DNA of 64,000 bases from Coriaria nepalensis. Its lineage: Eukaryota > Streptophyta > Magnoliopsida > Cucurbitales > Coriariaceae. A model generated the notes under the pieces. The model saw nothing but the letters and a program-made list of their open reading frames with translations, had not been told where the DNA came from and did not search any database. Shown one piece after another: positions 23,942 to 36,015 of this stretch. A program made the position numbers and the translations under genes. Location: positions 2,914,001-2,978,000 of the forward strand of contig CP114485.1 of NCBI GenBank assembly GCA_027186245.1, read 5' to 3'. Position 1 is the first letter of the stretch. The number at the start of each line of letters is the position of its first letter.

Positions 23942-25787
23942 CTAGGACGTGGAAGGGGAAAATGAGGGGTATATGGCATCAAGACGACGATCCATGATCA
24001 TGGACAGAGATTCAAGAAATGCAGTTTTGCTTGTTCCAGGGAGCACAGCCTCTTCCGCTTCTCGAACAATCTGTTCAATTACAGATTCTTTGGTCAATGT
24101 TTCCCTGCACATTATGCTTCCAATGGCGAAGGGAGTGAGACCTCTCTCTGCACCTTTTTTCAAAAGCATGGTGGAAACTAGAAATGTAAGAGCACTCTTG
24201 GAAGTCATGTCCCATCCATGAAACTTTAGGAGCTCTATATCTTTTTCTGCATCCAGTGATTTGATGTAGTCGATAATTTCAGGTGAGTAAGGTTGACGGG
24301 CTTGTGGCCAATACAGCCAATCAAAAGTGCAATCCTCAAACTGCATCAGGAAAGAGAGAATCAATTCTTAACAGAAAGACAATCAATTTTGAAGAACTGA
24401 ACCAATGAAAAAAAGGTACAGAAAATGAATTAGGGGAAAAAAAAAGAACACTTACATTCTCAGGCAAGCAGTAGCCATGATCGATTGGAATAAGCTCAAT
24501 CCGACCATCATCACTGTCTTTCCTAACTAATATATTTCCAGCATGTCTATCTGTATTTGCCAGCCTTATATCAAGCACAGAAATCTTGTGCACCTCAGAA
24601 ACAGGGAAATCTCTTGGTCCCATATCCTCACAACTTCCACAATTTGAAATAAACATCTGCAAGGACCCAATTTTAGTACTCCTTGAGGAGTACTCATAAC
24701 CTTCAGGATGATTGAATCCACTGTGCAAGCACTTGACCATAATTGTGGGAGGAACACCAGCAAATCCCTTCTCATCGTTATAAAATGTACGAGGTCTGTT
24801 AATTGGATGATCCAAAATATATGCAGCAACTTCTCTAAGTGCCCCTTCACCAACTGTAGTGCCTTTTTTCAAGCCTTCACCATCCAGTGAGAAGGGTAGT
24901 CCACGAGGATTATTCACAGCCATGGGCTCCTCATCAATTGGCTTAAAGACAGAAACATACGTCAGACCAGATGAATCTTGCATGAAATAAGCCCCTCCTG
25001 ATCCTTCTGAAGATTGAACTGGCTTCTTTCCCTGTTCTAATCCACTAGAAGTATGTTTAATCAGCTCTTTAATCACTGAAGGTAGTTCAATTTTGCAATT
25101 GACAATTAGAGGTTCCAAAAGGAAGTTTCCTTGAAATAGCCTCTTCTGTGCTATCTGACATCCAAGCCCAGTAGATGGCGCCTCTATAAGAACTTCAAAT
25201 TCTTTCCCTACAGGTTTAGCCCTTACTTTGACGGGTTCCCTAATCAACAGATGAATTACAGCGTCACTGTTTTTGCATATGTCGTTAATGAGTCTTTGAT
25301 CCTCAAGCTCCTCGCCATCAAATATTAGCTCTTGATCTTTGAGATCTACAGAACCTTTTCCCTCCTTCACAATCTGCTGCTTCACATAACCCACATTTCT
25401 ACTCCTTTCTACGTGGAACTCAAACTCTTTCCCACATACAGTCCTAACAGTGATAGCTTGTACATCTGAGAGCCTAAGAACCAAGTGCAATACATTACCA
25501 TCAGTTAATCCATAGTCCCGCACACGAGAATTGTTCCGAGCTAACTCTCTCCCTCCAAAAACAAGCTTCTGCTTCTTAGTGAAAAATCCTTTAACAGACT
25601 GGATTCTAAGCTTCACTGAAGCAATTGAGTCAGATTCCAAAACATGCATTGGAGTTACAGATCCAGCAACTGTGAGGTATATCAATATCGAGTCAGTTGA
25701 ATGCCGACCATGCCAGCCATGGAAGTTTCCGCGGAAATTAAAGGAGTCTTCATGCACAGGACCAAGTGCTACACTAGTGATTGACAT
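23942..25787 (-). CDS. Phosphatidylinositol 4-kinase gamma-type (ubiquitin-like domain kinase)
   Basis: Two coding exons, 25787-24456 and 24340-23942, give 576 aa. Two ubiquitin-like domains come first (about residues 34-105 and 112-185). A PI3/4-kinase-like domain then runs from about residue 250 to 530. Its catalytic loop has TDRHAGN (D413, N418) and the DFG equivalent is IDHG (D436). The splice joins CLPEN to FEDCTFDWLYWPQA, the conserved family order. Arabidopsis PI4K gamma proteins of this form phosphorylate proteins, including UFD1 and RPN10, with weak or no lipid kinase activity, so the name may mislead. Remembered gene order favours the At5g24240-type member. A 5' UTR intron is likely (about 26658-26110). 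Confidence 0.93.
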
Positions 25788-26860
25788 TATTTATCTGATG
25801 ACTAATTAATCAAGAAGCCTTAAACTCTATAAACCATCAAAACTTAGAAACTCCTTTAGGAAACACAAGCTTAGGAGTAAATCCCCTAAAGATATTTTTC
25901 CCGCATATTTCTTTCTCGGGGGGGTCCTCCAATATACACCCGGAATCCTTCAGTTCGGAGAAAAATCCAGAAGAAGATAGATCTTTTTTTTTAAAAAAAA
26001 GACAATAAATTTTCAAATGTTTTCGTTCTGTTGATAAAAACTTGACCTGCGTAACTCAGGTTGCAGATAAATGAAGAAGCGCTTCCCTGGGAATCTTAAA
26101 CTAAAAACCTGCAAAGAGGAAATATAATCAGCAATTAGAGTAGACAAATTGTCTGCTGCGCTCCAGGAATATACATAGTGCAAGAAGAGGATAAGAAAAT
26201 CTTCCCAAGTCGAGCTTATGATGACCTATACATAATCTTTATGTCATCAACTTATATATTATACATTTCTTTGATCAATACAATCTCAGTTCTTTAACTT
26301 TTAGATGATCGATACATTAATCTCAGGTCCTTCAATTTCTCAACCAAAATCAGCTTTCTTAAACCTAATTTAAGTCATTTCAATCATCTTTCTTCTTTAT
26401 TTTCTCAGAACGACCAAACTACCAATCGGAAATATGGAAGTTTTTAAACAGATCATAGTAGAATACGAAAACTTCCTAAAAAAGAACCAGAAAGCAAAGC
26501 AGATTTGATCTCAATAAACTCCATTAAATTCAAATCACCATCTCTTCCTTCACATTACAATTTCCTCTGAAATCAAACAGATTAGACAAGAATGTACGAC
26601 CATCTCATACATTCCAAAATGGTAACAAGCTAGACAATAAAAGGCAAGATATTCTTACCGAGAGAAGCTAAAATCTAACATCATCGATCTTCAGCAATGA
26701 ATCCGAATCACGTTCCGTCATTTTCTCTCAACTCTTCTGAAGTCTGTAGCTTCCTTCGCTGACTTTCCAAGAGAATCCGTTAATTTTCGATTACTTTTCC
26801 CCGATAAAATTTCTAGGTTAGAGAGAGAGAAGAGTGAGAATGTGATCACGATGATTGAAT
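25788..26860 (-). other. 5' UTR with probable leader intron of the PI4K gamma gene
   Basis: On the minus strand, ...TCTCTCG|GTAAGA near 26658 and TTTGCAG|GTTTTT near 26110 make a good donor and acceptor. They bracket about 550 bp without protein signal, so a leader exon at about 26845-26659 would join a second leader segment before the ATG at 25787. GAGAGAGA/TCTC repeats occur in the leader. Confidence 0.5.
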
Positions 26861-26869
26861 TTACCGGGA

Positions 26870-26878
26870 TATTTATAG
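26870..26878 (-). promoter_or_regulatory. TATA box of PI4K gamma gene
   Basis: The minus strand reads CTATAAATA, about 210 bp before the proposed leader intron donor. The spacing suits a leader exon starting near 26845. Confidence 0.5.
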
Positions 26879-27006
26879 AGTTGAACTTGACTTCTTTGCC
26901 GAAGCTTCGAGGGAAGGGGTTATTTTTAACGGTGTTAAGTCGTGCTAATGGATTTTGCGGATAAATTCTTGCCTAAGTCATACGTCGGCAATTTCCACTA
27001 ACAAAC

Positions 27007-27673
27007 GGCCACATTAGCAAATGTTTATTTTTCTTTTTATATTTTCCTCTAATAGCCACCTCAGCGCCACGTCAACCACCCTGTATTATTTTCCTAGCAA
27101 TGCCGCCCACCGCCAGGCACAACCTCCGGTCTCCACGGCCGCCTACCCCACCGCCTCTCTCCTCTCTTCCATGATTGTCCCTCTTCATCTTTACCGACTC
27201 GGATCACCTTTCGCCTCTCTCTCCACCGACCATCTCCCTCTCTGCCATGGAATCCACGAGCTCAAGATCCAGATTTCACAAACTCCGCGACCCCTTCGCC
27301 TCTGCCATGGAGTCCGCAAACTCCAGATTCAGATTTCATGAACTAAAGTTTTGGAGGTGAAGTTCGTGAAATCCAGATCTGGAGCTTGCAGACTCTATGT
27401 CAGAGGCGAAGATAGGGCTGTGGAGAGGGAGTGACAACCATGGCAGAGGGATAGGTGGTCGTCGGAGCGAGAGAGAGATGAGAACAATCACGAACGAGGC
27501 GGAGGTGGCTGGTGGAGAGAGGAGGAGTTGCCCATGGAGTTTTCGAAATCCGGCGGCGGGCAACAGTAGCAGGATTTGGAGAAATGAGAAGGAAAAGTAT
27601 GGTTGGTTGCTGATGTGGCGCTGAGGTGACTATTAAAGGAAAAAAATAAAAACAAGTCTTTGCTGATGTGGGC
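27007..27673. mobile_element. Foldback element, GC-rich, ~0.67 kb
   Basis: The ends are imperfect inverted repeats. GGCCACATTAGCAAA at 27007 is mirrored by GCCCACATCAGCAAA read leftward from 27673. CACCTCAGCGCCAC near 27057 is mirrored near 27614. Similarity continues inward to a centre near 27355, where AACTAAAGTTTTGGAGGTGAAGTTCGTG forms the loop region. Inside, a CTCTGCCATGGA-TCC module is repeated at about 27240 and 27300, with an inverted relative near 27400. The segment is much richer in GC than its flanks. It looks like a long-TIR or foldback Mutator-like non-autonomous element, with no transposase. Open frames on both strands are by-products of the inverted structure. No target duplication was identified. 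Confidence 0.75.
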
Positions 27674-28227
27674 GTGCGTGGGTTCTTAGGTTAATTTTTA
27701 CTATTTAAGTATGCATATTACTATTTAGATGTAAAGGATTTAAGCAAAGCTGCTGCTTTTAGTCGCATTTGGATCTCAAAATGTCAAAAAACTGTATATA
27801 TATATATATATATAGTGTTAACGTGAAAAAGTGTGATCTAACCTAACTGATAAAACTCATGATGGAGCTGTAGTGTTAACATGAATAAGCTGCTTCTTAT
27901 TAATATATATATCTCTGCCTCTGATTAGAAAAATTTCAAGCTTGCAGAAAATTCAGAGAGATTTTTGGAACACAATCACTAACATACAAACCATCTTCCA
28001 CCGGAAGTGAGAGAGGAGTAGGTGATTCGGGACCGGAAACGACTGTGCCCCAACAGTCCCCACTGCCTCCTCTTACGTCCGTAGTATATATACCAGCTGC
28101 ATATTTGGGTGGTGAACTTGCTTGAAATCATCCGAACAAGATCTTGCGCATATTGGAGTTGTGAACTTTTAGATACTAAAAAGTAGAACTACACTTCTGA
28201 AACTTCAACTTCGGTATCTAAGTACAC
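27674..28227. other. Intergenic, downstream of the CBL gene
   Basis: It contains an (AT)n tract near 27795-27814 and otherwise unremarkable AT-rich DNA. No gene was seen. Confidence 0.5.
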
Positions 28228-29607
28228 CTACACTTCTATATCTTCAACTTCAGAATTTATCACAAAGCTTGGGAATGCTAAGGTTATGTCCCTGAACAAT
28301 TTAACAAGAAAAGGTTTAAAAATAAATAAAATTTAGACATGTAAGATTATCTTTAAATCACCAATCAATTGCGAAATTGAATCAAGTAAAACGAGCTCTG
28401 TGTACTTTAAATATGGTAGAGTCATGTTCTTTATCAGAGAGGGGTACTTTATCACAAGTGCCTTCCACTCTTCCTGATCTATCTTTCCATCACCCTTTGT
28501 GTCGGCTTCGCTAAACGTCTGCTTAACAAGATAAGTACATTGAAGATATTTCCTATTACTTTAAATACGTGCATAAGCAGATGAAGCCAAGATCAACATG
28601 GTCGAATAATCCTCACCTTATCTACGATTGCTTCGATAAATTCATCCAATAGTATTAGATCTGATTCGTGCAAAAGTGCCGACACCATTTCCTTTAGCTG
28701 CCAAAAAACAAATATATTAAGTCATGTTGATGAAAAGGGACTGTGAAAAGTGGAAATAAGATACAAAAGCCGCATAACTAAATTACCTCTTCTCGCTCGA
28801 TATACCCCGTGTTCCTTAGATCATACAGTCTAAAAGCAACTACACAAAGATCCATCCAAAGTTCCAAACTTTGTAAGGTCATTAAATTATAAATAGACAT
28901 TCCACAATACAGTAAACTAGTATACATAGAGAAGAATCATACAAGGATACTGCAAAGAGTCTTACATGCAATTTTGTCTTCCATGGGTGCATTTGGGTGG
29001 AACACGCCTAATGATCGGACAAATTCTCCACAATCAATAACCCCATTGCGTTTGATGTCGAATAAATCAAAGATCTACAAATTGACATGATGAAAAATGA
29101 GTTTAAAAAACGACGGCTGGACGTATGATATCCTAATCACTACAGCTTACAGCAAATACAAATACATATACATATATCCTCGTATATAAATTGGAAACAC
29201 ACCCGGTCTGCAAACAGATTTCTTCTGTTCCTATTCCTGAAGAGTGCAAGCTGGAACTCTTCCTGCTCACAAAACAGGCTTATATAGTAAGTAGAAGTAG
29301 TTAATCTATAATTTACTATAAAAGACAATAATTTTATGAAGCTTATAATTACCAAAACATACCTTATGAATAACCCCATCATCAATTATTGAACTGCTCA
29401 TTTTCTGAAAAAGCACATACAATGCCTCTACTTCGCTCACAGTAACTGGGAAAAAAAAAAAAACGTCAAAACTCTATAGTCTTATCTCAAGCATGCAGCT
29501 AAAAGACGATCAAACTATCATGAATACTTACAAGGTGTTTCGGCTGCAAGTAGTGTTGGCTCCTCATAACCAGGAGTTCTAATCTTCTTTGATAGACCAC
29601 AGCCCAT
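28228..29607 (-). CDS. CBL4: Calcineurin B-like calcium sensor (CBL4/SOS3 type)
   Basis: Eight exons: 29607-29532, 29445-29363, 29262-29203, 29074-28966, 28839-28787, 28697-28617, 28518-28406 and 28291-28228. They sum to 639 nt (212 aa), the normal CBL length. MGCGLSKK is an N-myristoylation and S-acylation signal (Gly2, Cys3), so it is expected at a membrane. Four EF-hands follow: a non-canonical first loop around [12 protein letters not shown], then [24 protein letters not shown] and [12 protein letters not shown]. The C-terminal FPSF motif contains the Ser phosphorylated by partner CIPK kinases. CBL4/SOS3 binds Ca2+ under salt stress and recruits CIPK24/SOS2 to the plasma membrane to activate the SOS1 Na+/H+ exchanger. 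[20 protein letters not shown] is very like SOS3. CBL8 is an alternative. A leader intron upstream is likely. Confidence 0.92.
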
Positions 29608-31100
29608 TGCAAAATAGCAGCCTTAGTCTTAAGCAGCCTTCTTCTACCCTTGCAATCACACCACTAGAGAAATCCCAACCGGTTGGCCTGTAGGATTGAA
29701 TTTCATCGATGTAAATATGAACGAACACTTACATGTTTGTAAAGAACTATGTGAAGTTGTCAACTGTCTACACACACACATATATACATGTATAAGGTGT
29801 GCGGTTAGAGGCTTAGAGCATAGGGGTATACTTGAATTAACTACCTAACTCTGTCATGACCGGACAATCCATAAAAAGGCCCACTAACAAAAAGAAGAGG
29901 TGTTGCTAACCTAAATATACATCGGAAGCTGATCACTAAGCTAAATATTATCACACTAAGAGAGAAACAAACAAGCTACCAATGAGAATGAAGATTTTCC
30001 GATATGATTACCATATAAAGTGGCAAAGTGATTGAGAGAAAAGGTGTCTGCTTTTTTTATTTCTCTCTTATAGCCGAACGCCTTATAAGAGGAACTCGGG
30101 GTAAGCGCACAACGACACGATGATATGACATAAACACAAATTTCCTTCTGACTAATCATCGACATGAAAAGTATTCATATAAATCAGCTTCTGGTTAAAC
30201 CGAGTTGAAAAACGACAGCTAAAAGATAGCTCCATACAAGACTATTAGCATGACATTACACTTCACTATACAGATGTCTTAAATCTTAACCATTTTGGTC
30301 AGGAGTTTTTTTTGTTGCCCTAGTTTTGCATTAACATTCATTGGGAATAGCTATGAATATAATAATAGAGAGAAGAGAAGGGGGCACACATGCTGGCCAT
30401 TAGTCCAAAAAGTGTACGGTAAAACGTAATTAGTGGATTCTGACAACCTTTCAACAAAAAGGAAGGTTTTTTTTTTTTTTTCCAAAAGAAAGAAATCCTT
30501 TAGTGAAATCGTGAAAAAGTTAGAAGATGAATATTCAACTCGGAATTATTGTTGAATATTCATACTAAAAAGATGAAAAAATAAAAATTATTGTTTCCTT
30601 TTTAGTATGATTTTTATGGAGCCGAGTTGAACAAGGTGAGCCACATTCAAGTTTCAATCACCTTGCACTCCATGACAACCAGCTGTCCAGAAGAATCCAA
30701 AGAGAAATAAACAGAGGCAGAGACGAGCACATAACAAATGAAAGAGAAATCAAATCGTAATCTTCGTACATTTAGATTTTTTCCCCTTTTTTTTTTTTTT
30801 GGCGAAAACCGGAAAAAGAAGATCAAAAATCAAAGAAATCATAAGAAAAGAGAAACATAATTATTAATTAATCACGCTCCAAGGAAAGAAAAGATTAATA
30901 TCATGAATGTTAAGGACATGCATAGCATAAATTAGAGAGTGCTGACCTGACCGTAGCTTTCCACACTGATTAGTGATTAGAGCTTTCCTTTCTCCTCGTG
31001 GTGCTATCAATGGCTGATTTCAAGACTCTCGAGAGTTTCTGATCTTTCCCCCCCCCCCCCCCCCCCGTCTTCTCAGTTTTCTTCTTCAGCCCGCCAAGTG
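29608..31100 (-). other. Leader region and probable 5' UTR intron of the CBL gene
   Basis: An acceptor-like TCCTACAG|GCCAACC at about 29690 and a donor-like CGGTCAG|GTCAGC near 30950 (both minus strand) suggest a leader exon at about 31080-30953 joined to the ATG-proximal leader. The proposed intron is about 1.25 kb. A poly-C tract sits at about 31048-31066. No other gene was seen. Confidence 0.4.
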
Positions 31101-31914
31101 CGTCGGTCCGGGTCTGCTACAAATAACTGAAAAAAAAAAAAAATGAGAAAAAAAGAAAATGAGAGACAGAGACAGAGAGATCGAATCTGGGCCAGAGAGC
31201 TGGAGCCCAGGCCTCGATCTGTGGTGGGACCCACTGTATCTCTCCTGCCCACTTGTATTTAATATTTATCGACAAAAAATAAATAAATAAATAAATAAAA
31301 TAATAGATATAAAAAAAAAAAAAAAAAAAGATTTTCGTCCCCCGAAAATAAGACAAAGAGAGAGAGTCAAAAAAGTCGATTTGTAATTTTCATTACCAAA
31401 CGTTAAACGTCCTGGTTTTAGCCCCCTAAATACTAATTTAATTAATAAAACAAATTATTATGTGCACGTGATCTGGAGGCGTTCTAACTTTCATAAGTTC
31501 GTAATTAGTTAAATACTGCGACTGCGTACGTCTCTTTTGGTTGAAAACGAATTGGAATCATTTTTTTTTTTTTTTTTAAATTTCATGAGGTTAAAATATA
31601 ATTTTTTAGGGTTAAAATTATATAATAAAAAAAAAGATAAATTCAAGATAAATAAGAGTTTAAAAACATATATATGAATTCCATATAGATAAAATTATTA
31701 AAATAAATACAAGTTTATCATAAGTAAATTCATTATATATAATTTTTTAATCAAAAAATTAATTATAATTATATAAATTTTTAAAATTTATAATAATAAA
31801 AAAAGTGAACTTAGAGAGCTTTATTATAATTTTCCCCCATACCTTCCTGTTTGATAGTCAAGTGTAATTAATTTGAATGTCAACTATGATTGCATGCTCT
31901 GTTCCATAGTCTTC
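31101..31914. other. Intergenic AT-rich DNA
   Basis: Homopolymer A runs, a (TAAA)n stretch near 31281 and AT-rich sequence. The open frame at 31117-31356 is low-complexity Phe/Tyr from poly-T and is not a gene. Confidence 0.5.
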
Positions 31915-32301
31915 TTATCGTAGGATCATGATCATATTAAAAGGTGTAGTAGTGCAAGTGTAATAACTGCAGTTTTGACTTCTAAACCATTGTACATATA
32001 TATTTACATGCCATGCCATGCCATAAATCACAAATGTATCTACCCAACTATTTTCAAACACTTTTAATAAAAGCCATGCTTTCTGAACACGATAAGCTTC
32101 ATTAGAAGGTGATCCAACAAGTTCTCTGTACTCCATTCTTGTTGCCTCATGACATGTTCGTGATGGACAGAAAGAGTGGGTGGGTGATTTTTGTTTTTGC
32201 TTTTTGTGGTGATCGAAGAAGACGGGAGCGAAAGAGAATTCGTTGTGTTTTGTTTTGGCCATTGTTTTTTGCGTAATTGGTAGAGATTTATAAAAGGACA
32301 A
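31915..32301 (-). CDS. Uncertain small open reading frame, unknown protein
   Basis: A 128-codon frame with a possible internal start at MAKTKHNEF. Its composition is less biased than nearby spurious frames: it is rich in His and Lys early on and has a mixed, protein-like middle (RMEYRELVGSPSNEAYRV). I recognise no domain and no splice partners. TATA-like or leader context upstream is masked by a G-run and a tandem repeat. It may be a short lineage-specific gene or chance. Confidence 0.22.
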   Translation of the reverse strand: MSFYKSLPITQKTMAKTKHNEFSFAPVFFDHHKKQKQKSPTHSFCPSRTCHEATRMEYRELVGSPSNEAYRVQKAWLLLKVFENSWVDTFVIYGMAWHVNIYVQWFRSQNCSYYTCTTTPFNMIMILR

Positions 32302-32460
32302 GGGTAACGAATCTAATTATGATGTTGAGGGGGGGGGGGGGGGAAGAAGAGTAATAACAAGTCAACTTTCAAAAGGAGGGGAAACATGAGCTGAAAGAAG
32401 TCTTTATCTGCTTCACTGTTTTCCATTCCTCTCTCATCTCTTATCACAATTGACAAAAAC

Positions 32461-32634
32461 TTACTACTACCTGTTGTAGTTGTGGGTATAGTACAATATT
32501 CAACTTCATAATATAAGGGCTGTAGCTTTTCATTGTGATGCAACTTACTACTACTACCTGTTGTAGTTGTGGGTATAGTACAATATTCAACTTCATAATA
32601 TAAGGGCTGTAGCTTTTCATTGTGATGCAACTTA
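32461..32634 (+). repeat. Two-copy 87-bp tandem duplication
   Basis: The block from CTGTTGTAGTTGTGGGTATA at 32471 recurs almost exactly 87 bp later at 32558, running through TTTTCATTGTGATGCAACTT. Because 87 is a multiple of three, a leftward open frame repeats a 29-residue unit, but it shows no other sign of being a gene. Confidence 0.9.
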
Positions 32635-33274
32635 CTATACTATATAGTATATTATTAACTATTTAGTATTAGTTTGATCACCTATGTCTCTCTACTTCTA
32701 TTGTCTACATTGAAAGTTGGTTTTGTCCTCCCGGGGCACCCGGCCGTCGCTACCATCAACAGGTCAACTTGTCCTGTCTTTCAAATAATGAATTAGAAAG
32801 AAACCCCCAGTCGAAATCACGTTGAGATAAAATGTTTTTCCTATTTAGCTTGCGACTAATTAGAATGCTAACAAATTCATTTATTTGACTAATATGTATG
32901 ATTTGATGGCGCTTGAAAAAATAAACAAGTTCAATGCCAATTTTTCTATACAATAATATAGATTTTATAGAGTTGTGGATAATGTGTTTCCATTTTTTAT
33001 AGGAGAACAAATGTATGTAGGCGTGCTCACAAGCAAAGCGAATAGTGGAATTGGATTGTAAGAGAGGGGGATTATATATATATATATATATATATATAAC
33101 ACAATTGAAAAGGAATCTGCTTATTTTACAAATAATAACAAGCCTCACACCACAATCATCATCATTGATTACTGTTAAGACCATAAAAACACACAGGCGT
33201 GTCTCGAAACACAACTTGTTTGAAGAATGGCATCAAGAATCACACCTCTCTCTCTCTATATATCTTACTCTCTC
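32635..33274. other. Intergenic, downstream of SINA gene
   Basis: It contains a (TA)n microsatellite at about 33074-33098 and a CT-rich stretch near 33245-33275. No gene is supported; frames here cross the microsatellite. Confidence 0.5.
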
Positions 33275-34872
33275 TCAACTACAAAGGTTTGGTACACACA
33301 CCCCTCCATCAGGATTTTGCTGTTCCTTCCATATTCTTCCCGTAACTCTCAGTTTCAGTTCCTTTCTGTCTCCGCCTGAGAAAAAGAGTGCCATGTTTCT
33401 TTGAATTATCAGCCCATCATGACTGTCCCTAACCTTTCTATGGCTATCTCGAATGCTTCGAGGGGTCCCCTCCCATATTAACTTCCGCCCATTTCCACCC
33501 ACCTCAAGGCTATAACTGTAATTTCGAGCCTCATTCTCATCGCCCATGAAACGGAGAAATGCCATGTAGACAGGAGCCATGCCCAGCTGGAAGGCTTCAA
33601 AGTGAAGGCAGAAATATTGCCCAAAACAATGAAAAACCTGTACAACGATAATAGGGAGGGAAAAGCCAGATTGAATAATCCAGTTTCGGCCCACATGATC
33701 TATTACACGGATGGAAGAAAAACAGAGAGACTTACAGTAAGCATCCAAGTGGCATTCTCTACTTCTCTAGGATTAGACTTGACATACCGATGGTTAAACG
33801 TGCAGCCAGTGTGCATGTCTACTTTGTGGTCATCTCTGAGATGGGCTACAAGGAAAGGAATGTCTCCAATTACGGAGCACTCTGATCCAGCATAAGGGCA
33901 GTTGTACGGTCTAAAGTTGCACATTGCCTCATGCTTGAGTTTGCTGTAGTATGGAAATATCTCAGGGCAACCCAAGGAGTAGTATTTGCAAGGCAGTTCA
34001 AGTGATTCTGCCACTTTTTCTAGGGCTAAGCACCTAATGTCTCCAAGCTCTTGTCGACAAGTCGGGCAGCGGTTGTGTACCCTTGTTTTACAGGTCGAAC
34101 AAAGTGTATGCCCATTGTGGCACTGCAAGCAAGTCGGATTTCTTATACAACTGCTCATTCTTATGAGAGTCAATATCAATTTCACATTAAACAAATATTG
34201 TATGATAATCAGTTTATCCATCAGCACACCAATATATATATCAAGATATTAGAACCCACTTCTCATTGTACTAGAAAGAGTTCATGAGATTTGAGAAGAC
34301 AAGAGTAAGACTTAGGTGGAGAGACCTTCTAGAGCTAGAAATCATGGAGAGCAATAAGGTAATACCCAGTCAGAAAATAAATGTAAACTTAACAAAGCTG
34401 ACACATTTTCCGTTTAGGCTAGATATTTACACAAGGCAGACTCAATTTTTGCACCAAGAACTGAAAAATCCAGAGCCGTTTTAATACAAATACTTAGCAT
34501 CCACCAATTCTCAAGCTAATTTGGAAACCACTGTTGAATAAACCATCAAAACCCTCAGAAATTACTCAGACTGAAGGAATTTGAACTTAAATATAATAAA
34601 GGAGGGAAAATGCGGACCTGATGGATTGGCGGGTACATGGAATTGGTGCAGACAGGGCATTCCAGCAACTCGTGGACGCTGGTGGCAGGAGCGATGGCAG
34701 TAGGACCAGCTAGATTGATATTGTTACCGCCATTTCTACACTTAGAAGCTGAAAACTCAGGGTGATGATGAGGATGAGGATGCTGCGAATGAAGGGGGCT
34801 GATATGGTGATGGATCTCGTCTTCATCGAGTCCATCTATTGATGAAACGCACTCCACGCTATCCAAATCCAT
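33275..34872 (-). CDS. SINA-type RING E3 ubiquitin ligase (SINAT family)
   Basis: Three exons, 34872-34618, 34122-33736 and 33637-33275, give 334 aa. An in-frame ATG at 34884 would add MVFW. I chose MDLDSVECVSS because SINAT proteins usually begin in this way. A His-rich N-terminus leads into a C3HC4 RING (LLECPVCTNSMYPP, CHNGHTLCSTCK, CPTCRQ), split by intron 1. The SIAH-type zinc finger (CKYYSLGC..F...CNFRPYNCPY..H...H) follows, then a TRAF-like substrate-binding domain (about residues 190-330). SINAT proteins ubiquitinate targets such as NAC1, BES1 and autophagy regulators, acting as dimers. All zinc ligands looked for are present and the gene appears intact. I could not tell SINAT3, SINAT4 and SINAT5 apart. 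Confidence 0.94.
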
Positions 34873-34884
34873 CCAGAAAACCAA

Positions 34885-35640
34885 AATTTGACTTAAGTTA
34901 AAACAATAATTACTTGTGCGAGACCAAAATCGAGCCCAGGATCTGAGAAAAATTTCTGGGTTTGTCGCTGCTGTTCTTCTTCCAGGTCAAAGTTCCCTTC
35001 TTTTTCCTCGGAAATTTAGGGAAGAAGGAAAGAGGAGGAGGGATTTTGAGATTTGATAAGATTTTTCTAGTGAAACGGAAAACTACCCCAGAGAGGAGAG
35101 GAGACGACGAGGGTGTAGTTTCCTGCGAGGTGGTTTTCTCTTCGTTTCAGAAAGTGAAGACGGGAAGAGGGTGAGGAGAGAGAGACGAGGATGGCCATCG
35201 ATTTCAAAAGTTAATATGCACGAGGGTTCAGATCCAACGGTTATAACATTTTTCTTTAAAAAATAAAACCTGTTGTTTTTAATTTTTTAGTTTTTGTCTG
35301 TAGAGAAACAGAAAAGACTTGTACTATAATTAATAATGATCTCAAATTCTCACATTATACTGTCCCAACAAAACCACCCACCAACTTCACTTTTCTTTAA
35401 ATAAATATATATATATATATATTTCACTACAAATTACAAGTTACCATCTAAAACAAGCTTCAACTCATGTACGACAAATAAACACAAGCTTCTTCTTTCT
35501 TTACAACTCTCCCTAATGACTACTAATGATGCTTGCTTGCTCCCCAAAACCTTCCTTGTCTCCATTCCCATGGTTGCAAGAACACTGCCATCCCAAGTTC
35601 CAGAATACATGAATCCACAAGGAAGAAGACAGTTAGATCT
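34885..35640. other. SINA gene upstream region
   Basis: The GA-rich stretch on the plus strand at about 35020-35190 is a CT-rich leader or promoter on the minus strand. An (AT)n tract lies at about 35405-35421. The ORFs at 34962-35174 and 35533-35742 have no homology. Confidence 0.5.
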
Positions 35641-35982
35641 ATTACTCAGATGCGTGACATGAGACTTTTCACCTCGCTCACTGCACCGTCTACAGCATAT
35701 AAAACCATCTTCTTCACCTACAAAGACGAAAAAGCTTTGTAAGTGTTATAGATTAATCTGGCTATAACGATTACCGACATGTTTGCTTCAATTAAGATTA
35801 AACTGATAATACTACATGATCCAGCAATTTTATGTACCTCCAATTTACCTTCCTTAGATTTATGGTCTTTAGGAAGCAAGCGAAACTCTTCTGTCAACTG
35901 AATGCACTCTTGAACACTCTCCGGGGAAACAAAGCCAAGGGCAACCTCAGTGCATGACTGCAGACACAGACTTCTGATATAT

Positions 35983-36015
<33 letters not shown>

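Noticed and set aside
27021..27624. Overlapping open frames on both strands
   Set aside because: They arise from the GC-rich inverted structure of the foldback element and encode low-complexity Ser/Arg/Pro peptides without homology.
31117..31356. 79-codon Phe/Tyr-rich frame
   Set aside because: It is read through poly-T and TTTA repeats and has no domain.
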